A stretch of DNA of 28,127 bases from JABIBU01 sp964464685 (GCA_964464685.1 CAYXGV010000008.1:1-28127); one strand, 5' to 3'; shown: positions 7,173 through 15,198, counted from the stretch's first letter. Numbers and translations: made by a program. Notes: generated from the sequence alone by a model not told the origin.

Positions 7173-7244
7173 AGGTACCGACCAGATTCGAACTGGTGAA
7201 TAAGGGTTTTGCAGACCCTCGCCTTACCACTTGGCCACGGTACC
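7173..7244 (-). tRNA. tRNA-Cys (anticodon GCA)
   Basis: A complete cloverleaf reads on the minus strand: acceptor GGTACCG/CGGTACC, D arm GCC-AAGTGGTAA-GGC, anticodon stem AGGGT/ACCCT with loop CTGCAAA (anticodon GCA), T arm ACCAG-TTCGAAT-CTGGT. The discriminator base is U, as expected for tRNA-Cys. The genome gives CCG after it, so the 3' CCA is not encoded and must be added by the CCA-adding enzyme. Length 72 nt without CCA. Confidence 0.97.
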
Positions 7245-7312
7245 ATATTTGTTAAGATACAAGATACAAGATATAAATAATTTTCAAAACGCAAAATCTA
7301 AATTCCAAACAT

Positions 7313-7341
7313 ATTTTATCATATTTAGTTATAAAAATCAA
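7313..7341 (-). promoter_or_regulatory. Promoter of tRNA-Cys
   Basis: TTGATT at 7341-7336, 17-bp spacer and TAAAAT at 7318-7313 on the minus strand, with a 5' leader of about 60 nt that includes GATACAA repeats. Confidence 0.6.
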
Positions 7342-7448
7342 GTGTTTAAATAACTCATTAACAATAGACCGTTATTGCCCTTCGTTGTGCTTCTGGTGAG
7401 GTTATGGTCTGATCAATGCCTCTAAACAAAATACAGATATTAGTATAA

Positions 7449-7475
7449 AACAAAACCCCCTTAGGGATTTTGTAT
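7449..7475 (-). terminator. Terminator of the 3D-domain gene
   Basis: AAAATCCC-TAA-GGGGGTTTT followed by GTTTTA on the minus strand. It is embedded in an interspersed repeat of the type AAAATACAAAATACACGGAAT that is also present upstream of the prepilin gene at 19117. Confidence 0.65.
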
Positions 7476-7500
7476 TTTATTCCGTGTATTTTGTATTTTG

Positions 7501-8022
7501 TTAAAATATTTCCATCACCAAATTTCTCTTCACACCAAAAGTTTTAGCTTCGTTATAGGTTGGCATCCAGATATCAATCCGGCCATAACCATAACGAGCA
7601 TTCATCCGATCACGAACAATAAACACCTTGTCACCGTAAAATTCAGGAAAACGAACTTTGGTACCAAGCGGTAAAAAGTTAGCAGCAATTGTATCACCCT
7701 CACCATATTTTTCATAATGAGCACACAAATCATAACCACTGGCTGGAATACAGGGAGTATCATCGGTTTGCCACACATCACTAGAATAAGCGGTTGAAAC
7801 AACCTTAATTATTTTAAGTGGTTCACGATCACCAGCAACTGGAAAATCATTTGGCTGAGTCTTGGCTTCCACCGGCGAAGAAAGCAAGGTAAAAGTCACC
7901 TCTTGGGTCTCAGCATTGGCCGTCTGTGGCATCAACATCCCAAATACAATACTTGGAATAATCACACTCACAACGACTTTTTCCAAAAACTCGCTAATAA
8001 GTTTTGACTTAATTAATTTCAT
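7501..8022 (-). CDS. Exported 3D-domain (Asp-Asp-Asp, RlpA/DPBB-like) protein
   Basis: 173 aa from the ATG at 8022; an in-frame ATG at 8076 would add 18 residues but they are encoded by the leader hairpins and lack signal-peptide character. Residues ~1-38 are a signal peptide (hydrophobic SVIIPSIVFGMLM, cleavage after TANA). The C-terminal ~100 residues match the 3D domain: VVSTAYSS, IAANFLPLGTKVRF, VRDRMNARYGYGRIDIWM and FGVKRNLVMEI. The aspartates in DRM and RIDIWM correspond to the conserved Asp set. 3D domains adopt a double-psi beta-barrel and occur in cell-wall lytic enzymes such as MltA-type transglycosylases, so a role in peptidoglycan turnover is likely. It is transcribed divergently from a class A PBP, which fits. 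Confidence 0.85.
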   Translation of the reverse strand: MKLIKSKLISEFLEKVVVSVIIPSIVFGMLMPQTANAETQEVTFTLLSSPVEAKTQPNDFPVAGDREPLKIIKVVSTAYSSDVWQTDDTPCIPASGYDLCAHYEKYGEGDTIAANFLPLGTKVRFPEFYGDKVFIVRDRMNARYGYGRIDIWMPTYNEAKTFGVKRNLVMEIF

Positions 8023-8118
8023 ATTCTTGTTTAACCCCCTTGACTTTGGGGGCTGAAGGAGATATAATCTCCCCAATAAAAAAGCATACCTTTAGCGGTA
8101 TACCTTATTCTTTAACTA
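8022..8118 (-). promoter_or_regulatory. Structured leader with early terminator-like hairpin before the 3D-domain gene
   Basis: About 20 nt after the expected transcription start, the minus strand reads GTATACC-GCTAAA-GGTATGC followed by TTTTTT: a 7-bp stem plus T run, the form of an intrinsic terminator. Two more hairpins follow, GGAGAT-TAT-ATCTCC and CCCCC-AAAGTCAA-GGGGG, the second ending 16 nt before the start codon. This looks like an attenuator or a riboswitch-type leader, but no known riboswitch consensus was recognised. Confidence 0.5.
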
Positions 8119-8122
8119 CTAT

Positions 8123-8151
8123 AGTATAGCACATTTTAACAATTTTGTCAA
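8123..8151 (-). promoter_or_regulatory. Consensus promoter of the 3D-domain gene
   Basis: TTGACA (8151-8146), 17-bp spacer, TATACT (8128-8123) preceded by TGC, minus strand. Confidence 0.8.
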
Positions 8152-8153
8152 TA

Positions 8154-8162
8154 TGGTATAAT
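8154..8162 (+). promoter_or_regulatory. Extended -10 promoter of the class A PBP gene
   Basis: TGGTATAAT at 8154-8162 on the plus strand. It lies only 3-6 bp from the -35 of the divergent promoter, so the two promoters would compete for RNA polymerase. Confidence 0.6.
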
Positions 8163-8222
8163 GTATTTATTGTTGTTAAGGACTCAAAAAAACCCGACTT
8201 TTGGGCTAAAGTAAGCTAAAAT

Positions 8223-11200
8223 ATGACAAATAAAGATATACACCGCCGCTCCTATGGTTTTGACAATTCTGACCAAGAGAGGACAGAAAGGTCCTATGGG
8301 CAGTTAAATTATGAAACTTGGGAAAAACAAACCAAAGAATACAGGACAGCTCGTAACAAAAGGAGTTGGGACGGAAAAACCCGTAAAATCAAGCCTAATA
8401 ATCAAAAAAGGGGAGCTGGGCTACTAGATAAAATTGTCAAAATTAACAAAACTCTAGTAATAACCTTGTTTAGTTTTATTTTTTGGTTATTGACTTCGTT
8501 ATGGCACCTTTTGGGACTGCTTTGGCACAAAAGACCTCGATTAAATAACCGCACTAAACAAGCTGTGCGACAAAAACTAGGAACAATCATTGTTGTGCTA
8601 ATGGTTTCAGGCTTTCTTTTTATCACAATTTTGGTTGCCTGGGCCAACAAAGATTTACCAGACCCAGACCAACTTACTGACCGTAAAGTCGCCCAAAGCA
8701 CCAAAATATATGACCGAACGGGCGAACATGTGCTCTACGAAGTCTATGCTGACCAAAAAAGAACCTTGGTAAACCTAGAAGACATTCCTCAATATTTAAT
8801 TGATGGGGTAATTGCCACCGAAGATACCGCTTTTTATGAACACCACGGTGTCCGTCCGCTTAGTATTTTGCGAGCAATTGTTTATGGTATTTTTACTAAC
8901 AAACAAATTGGTGGTACGTCAACTTTGACTCAACAATTAGTTAAAAACGCTATTCTTACCAACAAACGGTCCTATGTTAGAAAAATCAAAGAAATAATTT
9001 TATCAATAAGATTGGAACAAAAATACACCAAAGACCAAATCTTAAAAATTTATTTTAATGAAATACCTTACGGCTCTACCAATTATGGTGTTGAATCAGC
9101 CGCCCAAAGTTATTTCGGCAAATCAGTCAAAGATACCACACTGGCCGAAGCTGCTACACTGGCCGGCTTTCCAAAATCCCCATCAACTTATTTAAACGAC
9201 CCAACCAAATTAAAAAACCGCCGAGATTTTGTTTTGGAAAGAATGTTTGGAGAAGGTTATATCACCAGAGAAGAGGCCGACAATGCCCAGGCTGAACCAG
9301 TTGAAATTAAACAACGTTTTGAAAATATCCAAGCCCCACATTTTGTTTTGTATGTAAAAAAACAATTAGTAGAAATGTATGGTGAGCAGGTGGTAGATAG
9401 TGATGGCCTAAAAGTAATCACTTCGCTTGACTGGGACAAACAACAGGCTGCCCAAAATGCCGTGGAACACAATTTAGAAAAATTAGCCGAGGCCGAGGCC
9501 GACAATACCGCTCTCATTGCTTTGGATCCAAAAACTGGACAGGTCTTGGCTATGGTTGGTTCAAAAGATTTTTTTGATGATGAAATTGATGGACAATTTA
9601 ACGTGGCCACGCTGGGCAAAAGACAACCTGGATCATCTTTCAAACCAATAATTTATACAGCCGCTTTTGAAAAGGGCTACACCCCAGACACAATTCTTTT
9701 TGATGTAGAAACCGACTTTGCTGTTTCTGGAAAATCTTACAAACCGCTTAATTATGATTTGCAAGAACGTGGTCCTGTCACAATGCGACAAGCTTTACAG
9801 GGATCATTAAATATTCCGGCGGTTAAAACCTTATATTTAGTTGGAGCAGAAAAAGGCGTGGAATTTGCTGAACGCTTGGGCTACACCACTCTCGGGGCTG
9901 GTAATTTTGGTTTATCTTTAGTACTTGGTGGTGGTGAAGTAAAATTGATTGAACATGTCAGCGCTTACGGAACATTTGCCAACCAGGGCGTGCGCTATGA
10001 ACCAGTTAGCATTTTAAAAGTAGAGGATGCTAACAATGATATTTTATTTGAATGGAAAAAAGGTAAGGGAGAAAAAGTTTTAGAACCAAAAATCGCAGCA
10101 ACTATTTCTAATATTTTATCGGATGACGTAGCCAGAGCTTATGCTTTTGGAGCAGGTAGTTTATTAACCCTACCAGACAGAGTGGTGGCGACAAAAACCG
10201 GTACAACTAATTCCTATGTTGATGCCTGGACAGTTGGTTATATCCCAAGTTTGGTAGCTGGTGTTTGGGTAGGTAATACAGATAACACTGAAATGAAACG
10301 TGGTTATGGTGGCAGTAAAGTGGCAGCTCCGATTTGGAATGAATTTATGCGTGAAGCCCTAAAAAATACCGCTCCAGAAACTTTTCCAGAACCACCAAAA
10401 AATGAATCAACCAAACCAATTTTACGCGGTTCCACTGGTGGTGGTGTCACTTTAAGCGTTGACAAAATCACTGGAAAAATTGCCACTAGTTCCACGCCAG
10501 AAAAATACATAGAAGAAAAAACCTACATTCCCGCCCACTCAATTTTACATTATGTTAAAAAGGACGACCCCCAAGGTGATCCGCCAAAAAATCCAGAAGA
10601 TGACGAACAATATAATATTTGGGAAACCGCTATTCAAGATTGGGTGACAAGAAAAAAAATTGAAAATCCTGATTGGAAAATTAGTTTTGAAGAACCACCA
10701 ACTGAATACGACGACGAACATTCGTTGGAATTAATTCCAACCCTAGAAATTATTTATCCTGCTGAAAATGAAACTATTTTTTCTAGGCAAATTGATACTG
10801 ACATTAGAGTTAGTTCACCTCGAGGAATTAATAAAGTTTCTTACAAAATTGATGATCACTATGTTGGTGTTATCAAAGAACACCCCTTCAATTTAAATTA
10901 TTACGCCGACTGGTTGGAAAACGGTCAGCACATTTTGTATGTTGTGGCTGAAGATGATATTGGTAATCTAATAGAAAAAGAAATTAACTTCAAACTGGAG
11001 GCGGGGGTTGAACCGCCAAACGTCACTTGGACCGGAGGAAACCAAACTCTCAAACAATCTGATTTCCCCCGAATTTTTATGTTAAATCATTTCAAATTAG
11101 AAGAAATAAAAGAAGTTAAAATCTACAAACAACACGGGCAAGAAAAAACCTTGCTAGAAATTATTACTGATTTCTCTAATTTATTTAACAACCAAATTAC

Positions 11201-11303
11201 TTTCAAATGGAACGAGATACCGGAAACAGGGGAGTGGAAATTGGTTGCTGAAATTAATAATGGAATAAGTAATGATGAAGTAATAATAAACATAACAAGT
11301 TAG
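8223..11303 (+). CDS. Class A penicillin-binding protein (PBP1A type) with long C-terminal extension
   Basis: 1026 aa. Bifunctional peptidoglycan synthase at the cytoplasmic membrane. The N-terminal ~75 residues are basic and cytoplasmic-like. Two hydrophobic stretches follow (about 74-97 and 119-140); the second is the usual membrane anchor, the first may be a re-entrant helix. The glycosyltransferase domain shows ATEDTAFYEHHG with catalytic E200, and GGTSTLTQQLVKN. The transpeptidase domain carries S471 in GSSFKP, SLN at 528-530 and KTGTT at 658-662. Beyond the catalytic core (about 720 onward) roughly 300 residues include a Pro/Asp/Glu-rich linker and a bacterial Ig-like domain (LEIIYPAENETI, DNGQHILYVVAEDDIGN-like pattern), then a final beta-rich segment. 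Such extensions are common in Patescibacteria. It is divergent from a 3D-domain wall protein. Confidence 0.95.
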   Translation: MTNKDIHRRSYGFDNSDQERTERSYGQLNYETWEKQTKEYRTARNKRSWDGKTRKIKPNNQKRGAGLLDKIVKINKTLVITLFSFIFWLLTSLWHLLGLLWHKRPRLNNRTKQAVRQKLGTIIVVLMVSGFLFITILVAWANKDLPDPDQLTDRKVAQSTKIYDRTGEHVLYEVYADQKRTLVNLEDIPQYLIDGVIATEDTAFYEHHGVRPLSILRAIVYGIFTNKQIGGTSTLTQQLVKNAILTNKRSYVRKIKEIILSIRLEQKYTKDQILKIYFNEIPYGSTNYGVESAAQSYFGKSVKDTTLAEAATLAGFPKSPSTYLNDPTKLKNRRDFVLERMFGEGYITREEADNAQAEPVEIKQRFENIQAPHFVLYVKKQLVEMYGEQVVDSDGLKVITSLDWDKQQAAQNAVEHNLEKLAEAEADNTALIALDPKTGQVLAMVGSKDFFDDEIDGQFNVATLGKRQPGSSFKPIIYTAAFEKGYTPDTILFDVETDFAVSGKSYKPLNYDLQERGPVTMRQALQGSLNIPAVKTLYLVGAEKGVEFAERLGYTTLGAGNFGLSLVLGGGEVKLIEHVSAYGTFANQGVRYEPVSILKVEDANNDILFEWKKGKGEKVLEPKIAATISNILSDDVARAYAFGAGSLLTLPDRVVATKTGTTNSYVDAWTVGYIPSLVAGVWVGNTDNTEMKRGYGGSKVAAPIWNEFMREALKNTAPETFPEPPKNESTKPILRGSTGGGVTLSVDKITGKIATSSTPEKYIEEKTYIPAHSILHYVKKDDPQGDPPKNPEDDEQYNIWETAIQDWVTRKKIENPDWKISFEEPPTEYDDEHSLELIPTLEIIYPAENETIFSRQIDTDIRVSSPRGINKVSYKIDDHYVGVIKEHPFNLNYYADWLENGQHILYVVAEDDIGNLIEKEINFKLEAGVEPPNVTWTGGNQTLKQSDFPRIFMLNHFKLEEIKEVKIYKQHGQEKTLLEIITDFSNLFNNQITFKWNEIPETGEWKLVAEINNGISNDEVIINITS

Positions 11304-11325
11304 CTTTTCACAATGGAGGAAAACA

Positions 11326-11853
11326 ATGTCGTTCTTTTATATTGTTTGGTTGTTCTTTTCATCCTTACCTCAAACAGCTTGCCTGTTATTGGACAATCAA
11401 ATTGTTGCGATGTCTGGTGATGGTTATAAAAAACTAACACCAGTTCGCCTAATTTCAGGCACAGTGTTGCATCCGCGCAGAATTTATCACATCCTAAAAG
11501 AGGCGATGGCGTGTGACGCTTATCTATCCACCCCAATTGCCCCAAACTGTCAACTTGACACAACAACCCAAGGAAACATTGCTCAAGCCAAAAAACAACA
11601 AGACAGACTAGAAAAAGTTGGGATGAAGGTGCTCAATCCTGCCAACTATCCTGTTAAGGTTCCATCCCCACACTGGTGGATGTGGAGTCCAACCGAAGTA
11701 ATGGTGCTGTGGACGCTTGTGTTAGTTATGATGAGCAAAAAAGGGAAGCGGTTCTACTACAGAAAGGCACACAGCGAAAAATCATTGGGGTGCTCCAAGG
11801 AGCTGAAAATGGCCGAAACCTTGGGGATGACCCTAATCTGTTTAGATGAGTAA
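11326..11853 (+). CDS. Putative nucleoside 2-deoxyribosyltransferase-like (DUF4406-type) protein
   Basis: 175 aa. The C-terminal ~115 residues fit the pattern of the nucleoside 2-deoxyribosyltransferase/DUF4406 fold: AYLSTPI, then GNIAQAKKQQDRLEKVGM, KVLNPANY, a Trp-rich stretch, and SLGCSKELKMAETLGM, in which the Glu of SKEL would be the catalytic residue. The N-terminal ~25 residues are hydrophobic and could be a signal sequence or a wrongly included extension; an internal ATG at 11410 is an alternative. The start at 11326 is supported by a strong GGAGGA sequence 8 nt upstream, which is rare in this window. It follows the PBP gene by 22 bp and is probably co-transcribed. Base use is less AT-biased than neighbouring genes, which may indicate transfer. 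Function in nucleotide salvage is inference only. Confidence 0.55.
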   Translation: MSFFYIVWLFFSSLPQTACLLLDNQIVAMSGDGYKKLTPVRLISGTVLHPRRIYHILKEAMACDAYLSTPIAPNCQLDTTTQGNIAQAKKQQDRLEKVGMKVLNPANYPVKVPSPHWWMWSPTEVMVLWTLVLVMMSKKGKRFYYRKAHSEKSLGCSKELKMAETLGMTLICLDE

Positions 11854-11866
11854 ACCAAACAAACCC

Positions 11867-11912
11867 ACGGGTGGGACAGGGAGATGTTTATTTCTTCTTG
11901 TCCCACCACAAA
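11867..11912 (+). repeat. Hairpin GGTGGGACA/TGTCCCACC after the deoxyribosyltransferase-like gene
   Basis: A 9-bp perfect inverted repeat around a pyrimidine-rich loop, not followed by a T run. It may be an RNA-stabilising 3' hairpin or a cassette boundary. Confidence 0.55.
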
Positions 11913-11969
11913 AATATAAGAGCGAGAGATGTTGTTATTTAGACATAAAACCTAAAAATATTTTTAAAA

Positions 11970-12003
11970 CAAAAACCCCGCCAATTCCGGCGGTGTTTTT
12001 ATG
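11970..12003. terminator. Bidirectional terminator between the envelope genes and dnaN
   Basis: A8-CCCCGCC...GGCGGTG-T5 forms a strong hairpin with A/T runs on both sides, serving the convergent rightward gene at 11326 and leftward dnaN. The flank 12001-12022 is a TGTTTTAA repeat. Confidence 0.8.
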
Positions 12004-12020
12004 TTTTAATGTTTTAATGT

Positions 12021-13145
12021 TTATTGTCTAATCGGCATCACAATATAAAGATATTCATCATTGTCTTTTGGTTTAAATAAACAGGGGGCGTCAGTGCCAT
12101 TAACCTTGAATTCAACTTCATCGGTATTAATATTTTGCAAACCATCCAAAACATAACGGTGATTTAACAAAATTGAATTTTCTTCGCCAACTACCTCGGC
12201 TTCAATTTCAGAAGCGTGTTCACCGGTTTGAGTACTGGTAGAAGAAATGCTAATGGTTTTTTGTTCTGGGCTCAAATCAAAAGAAACGGCATTTACACCA
12301 GTGGTTGTAAACAAGCTAGCCGCCTTAATTTTATTTATTAAAATATTTATTGGTAAAGTTGAACTGGTTTTTAATTCGGTTGGAATAATTTGTGAATAGT
12401 CAGGATATTTACCATCAATTAGTCTGGTCGTCATTTCAAAATCATCATAACGCAAAGCTAGTTGATTTTCACTTACCCACAACCGAACATTATTTTCATT
12501 TTGTTTAGCCTTTCCTAAAGTAATTAAACGAATCATTTCGTAGACACTGTGGGCGGGAACAATAATTTGAAAGTTTTCTTTTCCTTGTTCAACTGTTATT
12601 TTTTTCTCAGCCAAACGATAAGAGTCGGTAGCAGCCAAAAGTAATCCAAAAAATCTTTCAGTAAAAAAACCAAAATATACACCAGACAATTCGGGGCGAA
12701 TTTCATTTTTGGCAGCCGAAAAAACCACTTGGGATAAAGAATTTTTAAAATCATCTACACCCAAAACATAGGAATTTTTTTCTTCCACCTCTGGCATAAC
12801 CGGATAGTCTTCGGCTGATGCACCTTTTATTTTTGTGGCGGAATTTTTGCACTTTACCACCACCTCATTTCCTTCCAGCTCTAGCTCAACCTGCTCATCA
12901 GGAAGAAGATGAACAAAGTCGGTTAGGGTTTTGGCTGGGACAGTAAACTCTCCTTGGGATTCAATTTTTGCTCGCAAAATAACTCGAACTGCAACTTCTA
13001 AATTGGTTGCCATTAGTGTTACTTTTGACTCGCCAACTTGGATAAAAACATTATTCAAAATTGGTAAATTAATATGCTTGCTGGCGATACCACATACCAG
13101 ATCCAAAGCATAGGACAAATTGTCTTTGGTGCAAATAAATTTCAT
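12021..13145 (-). CDS. dnaN: DNA polymerase III beta subunit (sliding clamp)
   Basis: 374 aa, close to the family norm of about 366-380. It forms the ring that tethers the replicative polymerase to DNA. The start MKFICTKDNLSYALDLVCG, the domain-1 motif LPILNNVFI, LMATNLEVAV, VPAKTLTDFV, the domain-2/3 signature ATDSYRLAEKKI, and the C-terminal YIVMPIRQ (the hydrophobic-cleft end) are all present. It lies downstream of dnaA on the same strand, separated by 447 bp of AT-rich DNA that probably includes the origin. Its stop codon lies within a TGTTTTAA repeat. Confidence 0.97.
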   Translation of the reverse strand: MKFICTKDNLSYALDLVCGIASKHINLPILNNVFIQVGESKVTLMATNLEVAVRVILRAKIESQGEFTVPAKTLTDFVHLLPDEQVELELEGNEVVVKCKNSATKIKGASAEDYPVMPEVEEKNSYVLGVDDFKNSLSQVVFSAAKNEIRPELSGVYFGFFTERFFGLLLAATDSYRLAEKKITVEQGKENFQIIVPAHSVYEMIRLITLGKAKQNENNVRLWVSENQLALRYDDFEMTTRLIDGKYPDYSQIIPTELKTSSTLPINILINKIKAASLFTTTGVNAVSFDLSPEQKTISISSTSTQTGEHASEIEAEVVGEENSILLNHRYVLDGLQNINTDEVEFKVNGTDAPCLFKPKDNDEYLYIVMPIRQ

Positions 13146-13593
13146 ATTTATTCTATTACTATTGTATTATTGGTTTTTATATATAAATTGAAACAGTAAT
13201 TGTAATAGGGGCTGTGGAAACAGTGGAAAACTCTTTTTTTTATTTTTGTTTAGCTGTTTTTTGTGTGGATATTTTTTGTTGATAATTTGTTTTTGTTTGT
13301 GTGTGATTTGTGTATGGTTTGTTTTTATTTTTTTATCTGTGTTTTGGGGTGGATAAGTGTGTTATTTGTTAACAGGTTTGTTTTTATTTTTATCAATTAT
13401 TAACAGGTTATTAATAGTAGATACTAATATACAAATTGTACTAATGATACAAATAAATACTAATACTTTTTTAATAATTATTTTTTAAAATTAATTTTAG
13501 ATAATATAAAGTAATTTTAATTTAAATCCAGTTTTACTTTAGTACACATTGGTATACCATTAGTATAATTAGTACAATTAGTATATTGGTATC
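13146..13593. other. Candidate replication origin (oriC) between dnaA and dnaN
   Basis: 447 bp without a gene. Three DnaA-box-like 9-mers, each one or two bases from TTATCCACA, occur on the minus strand: GTTTCCACA (13221-13213), ATATCCACA (13272-13264) and TTATCCACC (13356-13348). They are followed at 13400-13590 by a very AT-rich stretch with repeated TAGTA/ACTAATA words that could serve as the unwinding element or DnaA-trio. The plus strand of 13225-13400 is strikingly T- and G-rich and nearly free of C. Location next to dnaA is typical for bacterial origins. Confidence 0.65.
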
Positions 13594-14973
13594 TTATATA
13601 TTATTCACATAAAGTCGCTGTTTGATCGCCTCTATTTCTTGTTTTAATTTTGGATTGTTTTCAAGCTCTGTTCCAATTTTGGTATGGGCATGCATCGCTG
13701 TGGTGTGATCTCTACCACCAAGCTCAGAGCCGATAGCTGGATAAGAAAGTTTTAATTCATCGCGCATCAAAAACATTATTATTTGTCTTGGTCGAGCCAA
13801 ACGTTTTTCTCGACTCTTGCCAACCACATCCTCTATTTCTACCCCGTAAAAATCAGTGACCGTGTTGGCCATTTCTTTTGGGGTGAGAGATCTTTTTAGG
13901 CTCTGTCCTTCAAAAGTAGACAAAATAGATTTGACCGATTCTTTGGTTGGTTCAATATTTTTTAATTCATGAAAAGCAATAACTTTGTTGAGTGCACCCT
14001 CCAATTCTCTGATATTACTTTGGATAGTGGTGGCAATCATTTGTAAAAGTTCGTCTTTTATTTCAAATTTTTTCCCTTGAGCTTTTGATTTTAGAATTGC
14101 AACTCTGGTTTCTAAATCTGGGGCGGCAATATCAGCAATCATACCCCATTCAAATCGACTGCGGAGACGATCTTCAAGAGCGGGGATAGCCTTTGGTGGT
14201 CGGTCGCTAGTTAATACCACCTGTTTTCCTTGTTGGTGTAATTCGTTGAAAGTGTGGAAAAATTCCTCCTGAGTTTGTTCTTTGCCACCAATAAATTGAA
14301 TATCGTCAATTAATAATAGATCAACATTGCGATAACGATCTTTGAATTCTTTGGCTCGGCCTTCTTTTACTGAAGAAACAAATTCGTTGGTAAATTTTTC
14401 TGAACTAACATACAGAATTTTGGTTTGAGGATTGGCCACAAGCATGGCGTGGCCAATCGCTTGAGTGAGGTGGGTCTTACCTAGACCAACGCCACCATAT
14501 ATAAACAGAGGATTATAAGCATCACCTGGGCGGTTTACTACCGCCTGAGCTGCTGCGTGAGCCAACTCAGAGCCCTTACCAACAATAAAAGTTTCAAAAG
14601 TGTATTTAGAATTAAGGCCAAAATTAGATCCGAGAGTTTTTACTGGCACAGAATAAACCGGAGTTTGGACAGAAGACACATTTGAAATTTGAGAAGGTGA
14701 ACATTCATGTTCTTCAATATTTTTGATGTTTTCTACTTTATATTCTATTTTTTTGATTGGTTTGTTAGTAATTCTTTCAATAGATTTGATAATTTCAGGG
14801 TGATATTTTTTTTCTAACCAACTTTTGGTAAAAGTATTTGGCACACAGACCATAATGTGTCCGTTTTCAAAATTAGCAATACCCGTGTTTCTAAACCAGG
14901 TAGTAAAATTAGCTTTTGATACTTTTAGTTCAAATTCTGCTAAAACTGCTTGCCAAATCTCATAATTTGTCAT
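13594..14973 (-). CDS. dnaA: Chromosomal replication initiator DnaA
   Basis: 459 aa, near the E. coli length of 467. Domain I (about 1-85) begins MTNYEIWQAVLAEFE and has the FTTWF motif; a short domain II linker follows; domain III is an AAA+ ATPase with Walker A GGVGLGKTHL (K166), Walker B LLLIDDIQF and a sensor region LTSDRPPK; domain IV has the DNA-binding signature GGRDHTTAMHAH near the C-terminus. The protein binds DnaA boxes and opens the origin. It is divergent from rpmH and lies upstream of dnaN, the classical origin arrangement. No Shine-Dalgarno sequence is evident; a TGTTAAAAT extended -10-like element lies upstream at about 15020. Confidence 0.98.
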   Translation of the reverse strand: MTNYEIWQAVLAEFELKVSKANFTTWFRNTGIANFENGHIMVCVPNTFTKSWLEKKYHPEIIKSIERITNKPIKKIEYKVENIKNIEEHECSPSQISNVSSVQTPVYSVPVKTLGSNFGLNSKYTFETFIVGKGSELAHAAAQAVVNRPGDAYNPLFIYGGVGLGKTHLTQAIGHAMLVANPQTKILYVSSEKFTNEFVSSVKEGRAKEFKDRYRNVDLLLIDDIQFIGGKEQTQEEFFHTFNELHQQGKQVVLTSDRPPKAIPALEDRLRSRFEWGMIADIAAPDLETRVAILKSKAQGKKFEIKDELLQMIATTIQSNIRELEGALNKVIAFHELKNIEPTKESVKSILSTFEGQSLKRSLTPKEMANTVTDFYGVEIEDVVGKSREKRLARPRQIIMFLMRDELKLSYPAIGSELGGRDHTTAMHAHTKIGTELENNPKLKQEIEAIKQRLYVNNI

Positions 14974-15080
14974 AATTTTCTAGAAAAAAGAAGAATATTA
15001 ATACGTTAAATACATTTTAACACAAAAATGCAAAATAAAAAATGGCTAAAATAAGCTAAATAGTGTACAATATGGGGACA

Positions 15081-15101
15081 AACTGTGGACTGTGGGGATA
15101 A
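15081..15101 (+). other. DnaA-box-like cluster upstream of dnaA
   Basis: Two closely spaced TGTGG words, ACTGTGGAC and TGTGGGGATAAA, lie between dnaA and rpmH. They resemble degenerate DnaA boxes and could mediate dnaA autoregulation or form part of a bipartite origin. Confidence 0.4.
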
Positions 15102-15114
15102 ATACATACAAACA

Positions 15115-15190
15115 CACTACACACGACCCACATAACACAACACGGTGTCGTTATATGGTGCGGATAGTGTTATGTGGGTCGTGTGTGGTG
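15115..15190. repeat. Large palindrome (24-bp arms) between dnaA and rpmH
   Basis: Arms 15115-15138 and 15167-15190 are reverse complements over 24 bp with a single mismatch, around a 28-nt loop that contains a smaller AACAC/GTGT pair. The arms consist of CACACGACCC-type sequence, the same repeat family seen near tRNA-Cys and around 23600-24240. The structure ends 9 bp before the rpmH -35 element. Confidence 0.85.
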
Positions 15191-15198
15191 CTAAGCTC

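Noticed and set aside
7025..7255. Plus-strand frame of 76 codons
   Set aside because: It is antisense to tRNA-Cys and spans its terminator.
7360..7440. Second small RNA upstream of tRNA-Cys
   Set aside because: A GC-richer patch with weak AGACC/GGTCT pairing is present, but there is no clear promoter or terminator.
11312..11418. Alternative 35-codon frame starting at ATGGAGG
   Set aside because: Its ATG is part of the Shine-Dalgarno region of the longer gene, and it ends early; the longer frame shows a recognisable fold pattern.
11846..12031. Plus-strand frame of 61 codons after the deoxyribosyltransferase-like gene
   Set aside because: It consists of the hairpin at 11867-11912, the bidirectional terminator and a TGTTTTAA repeat; no protein-like features.
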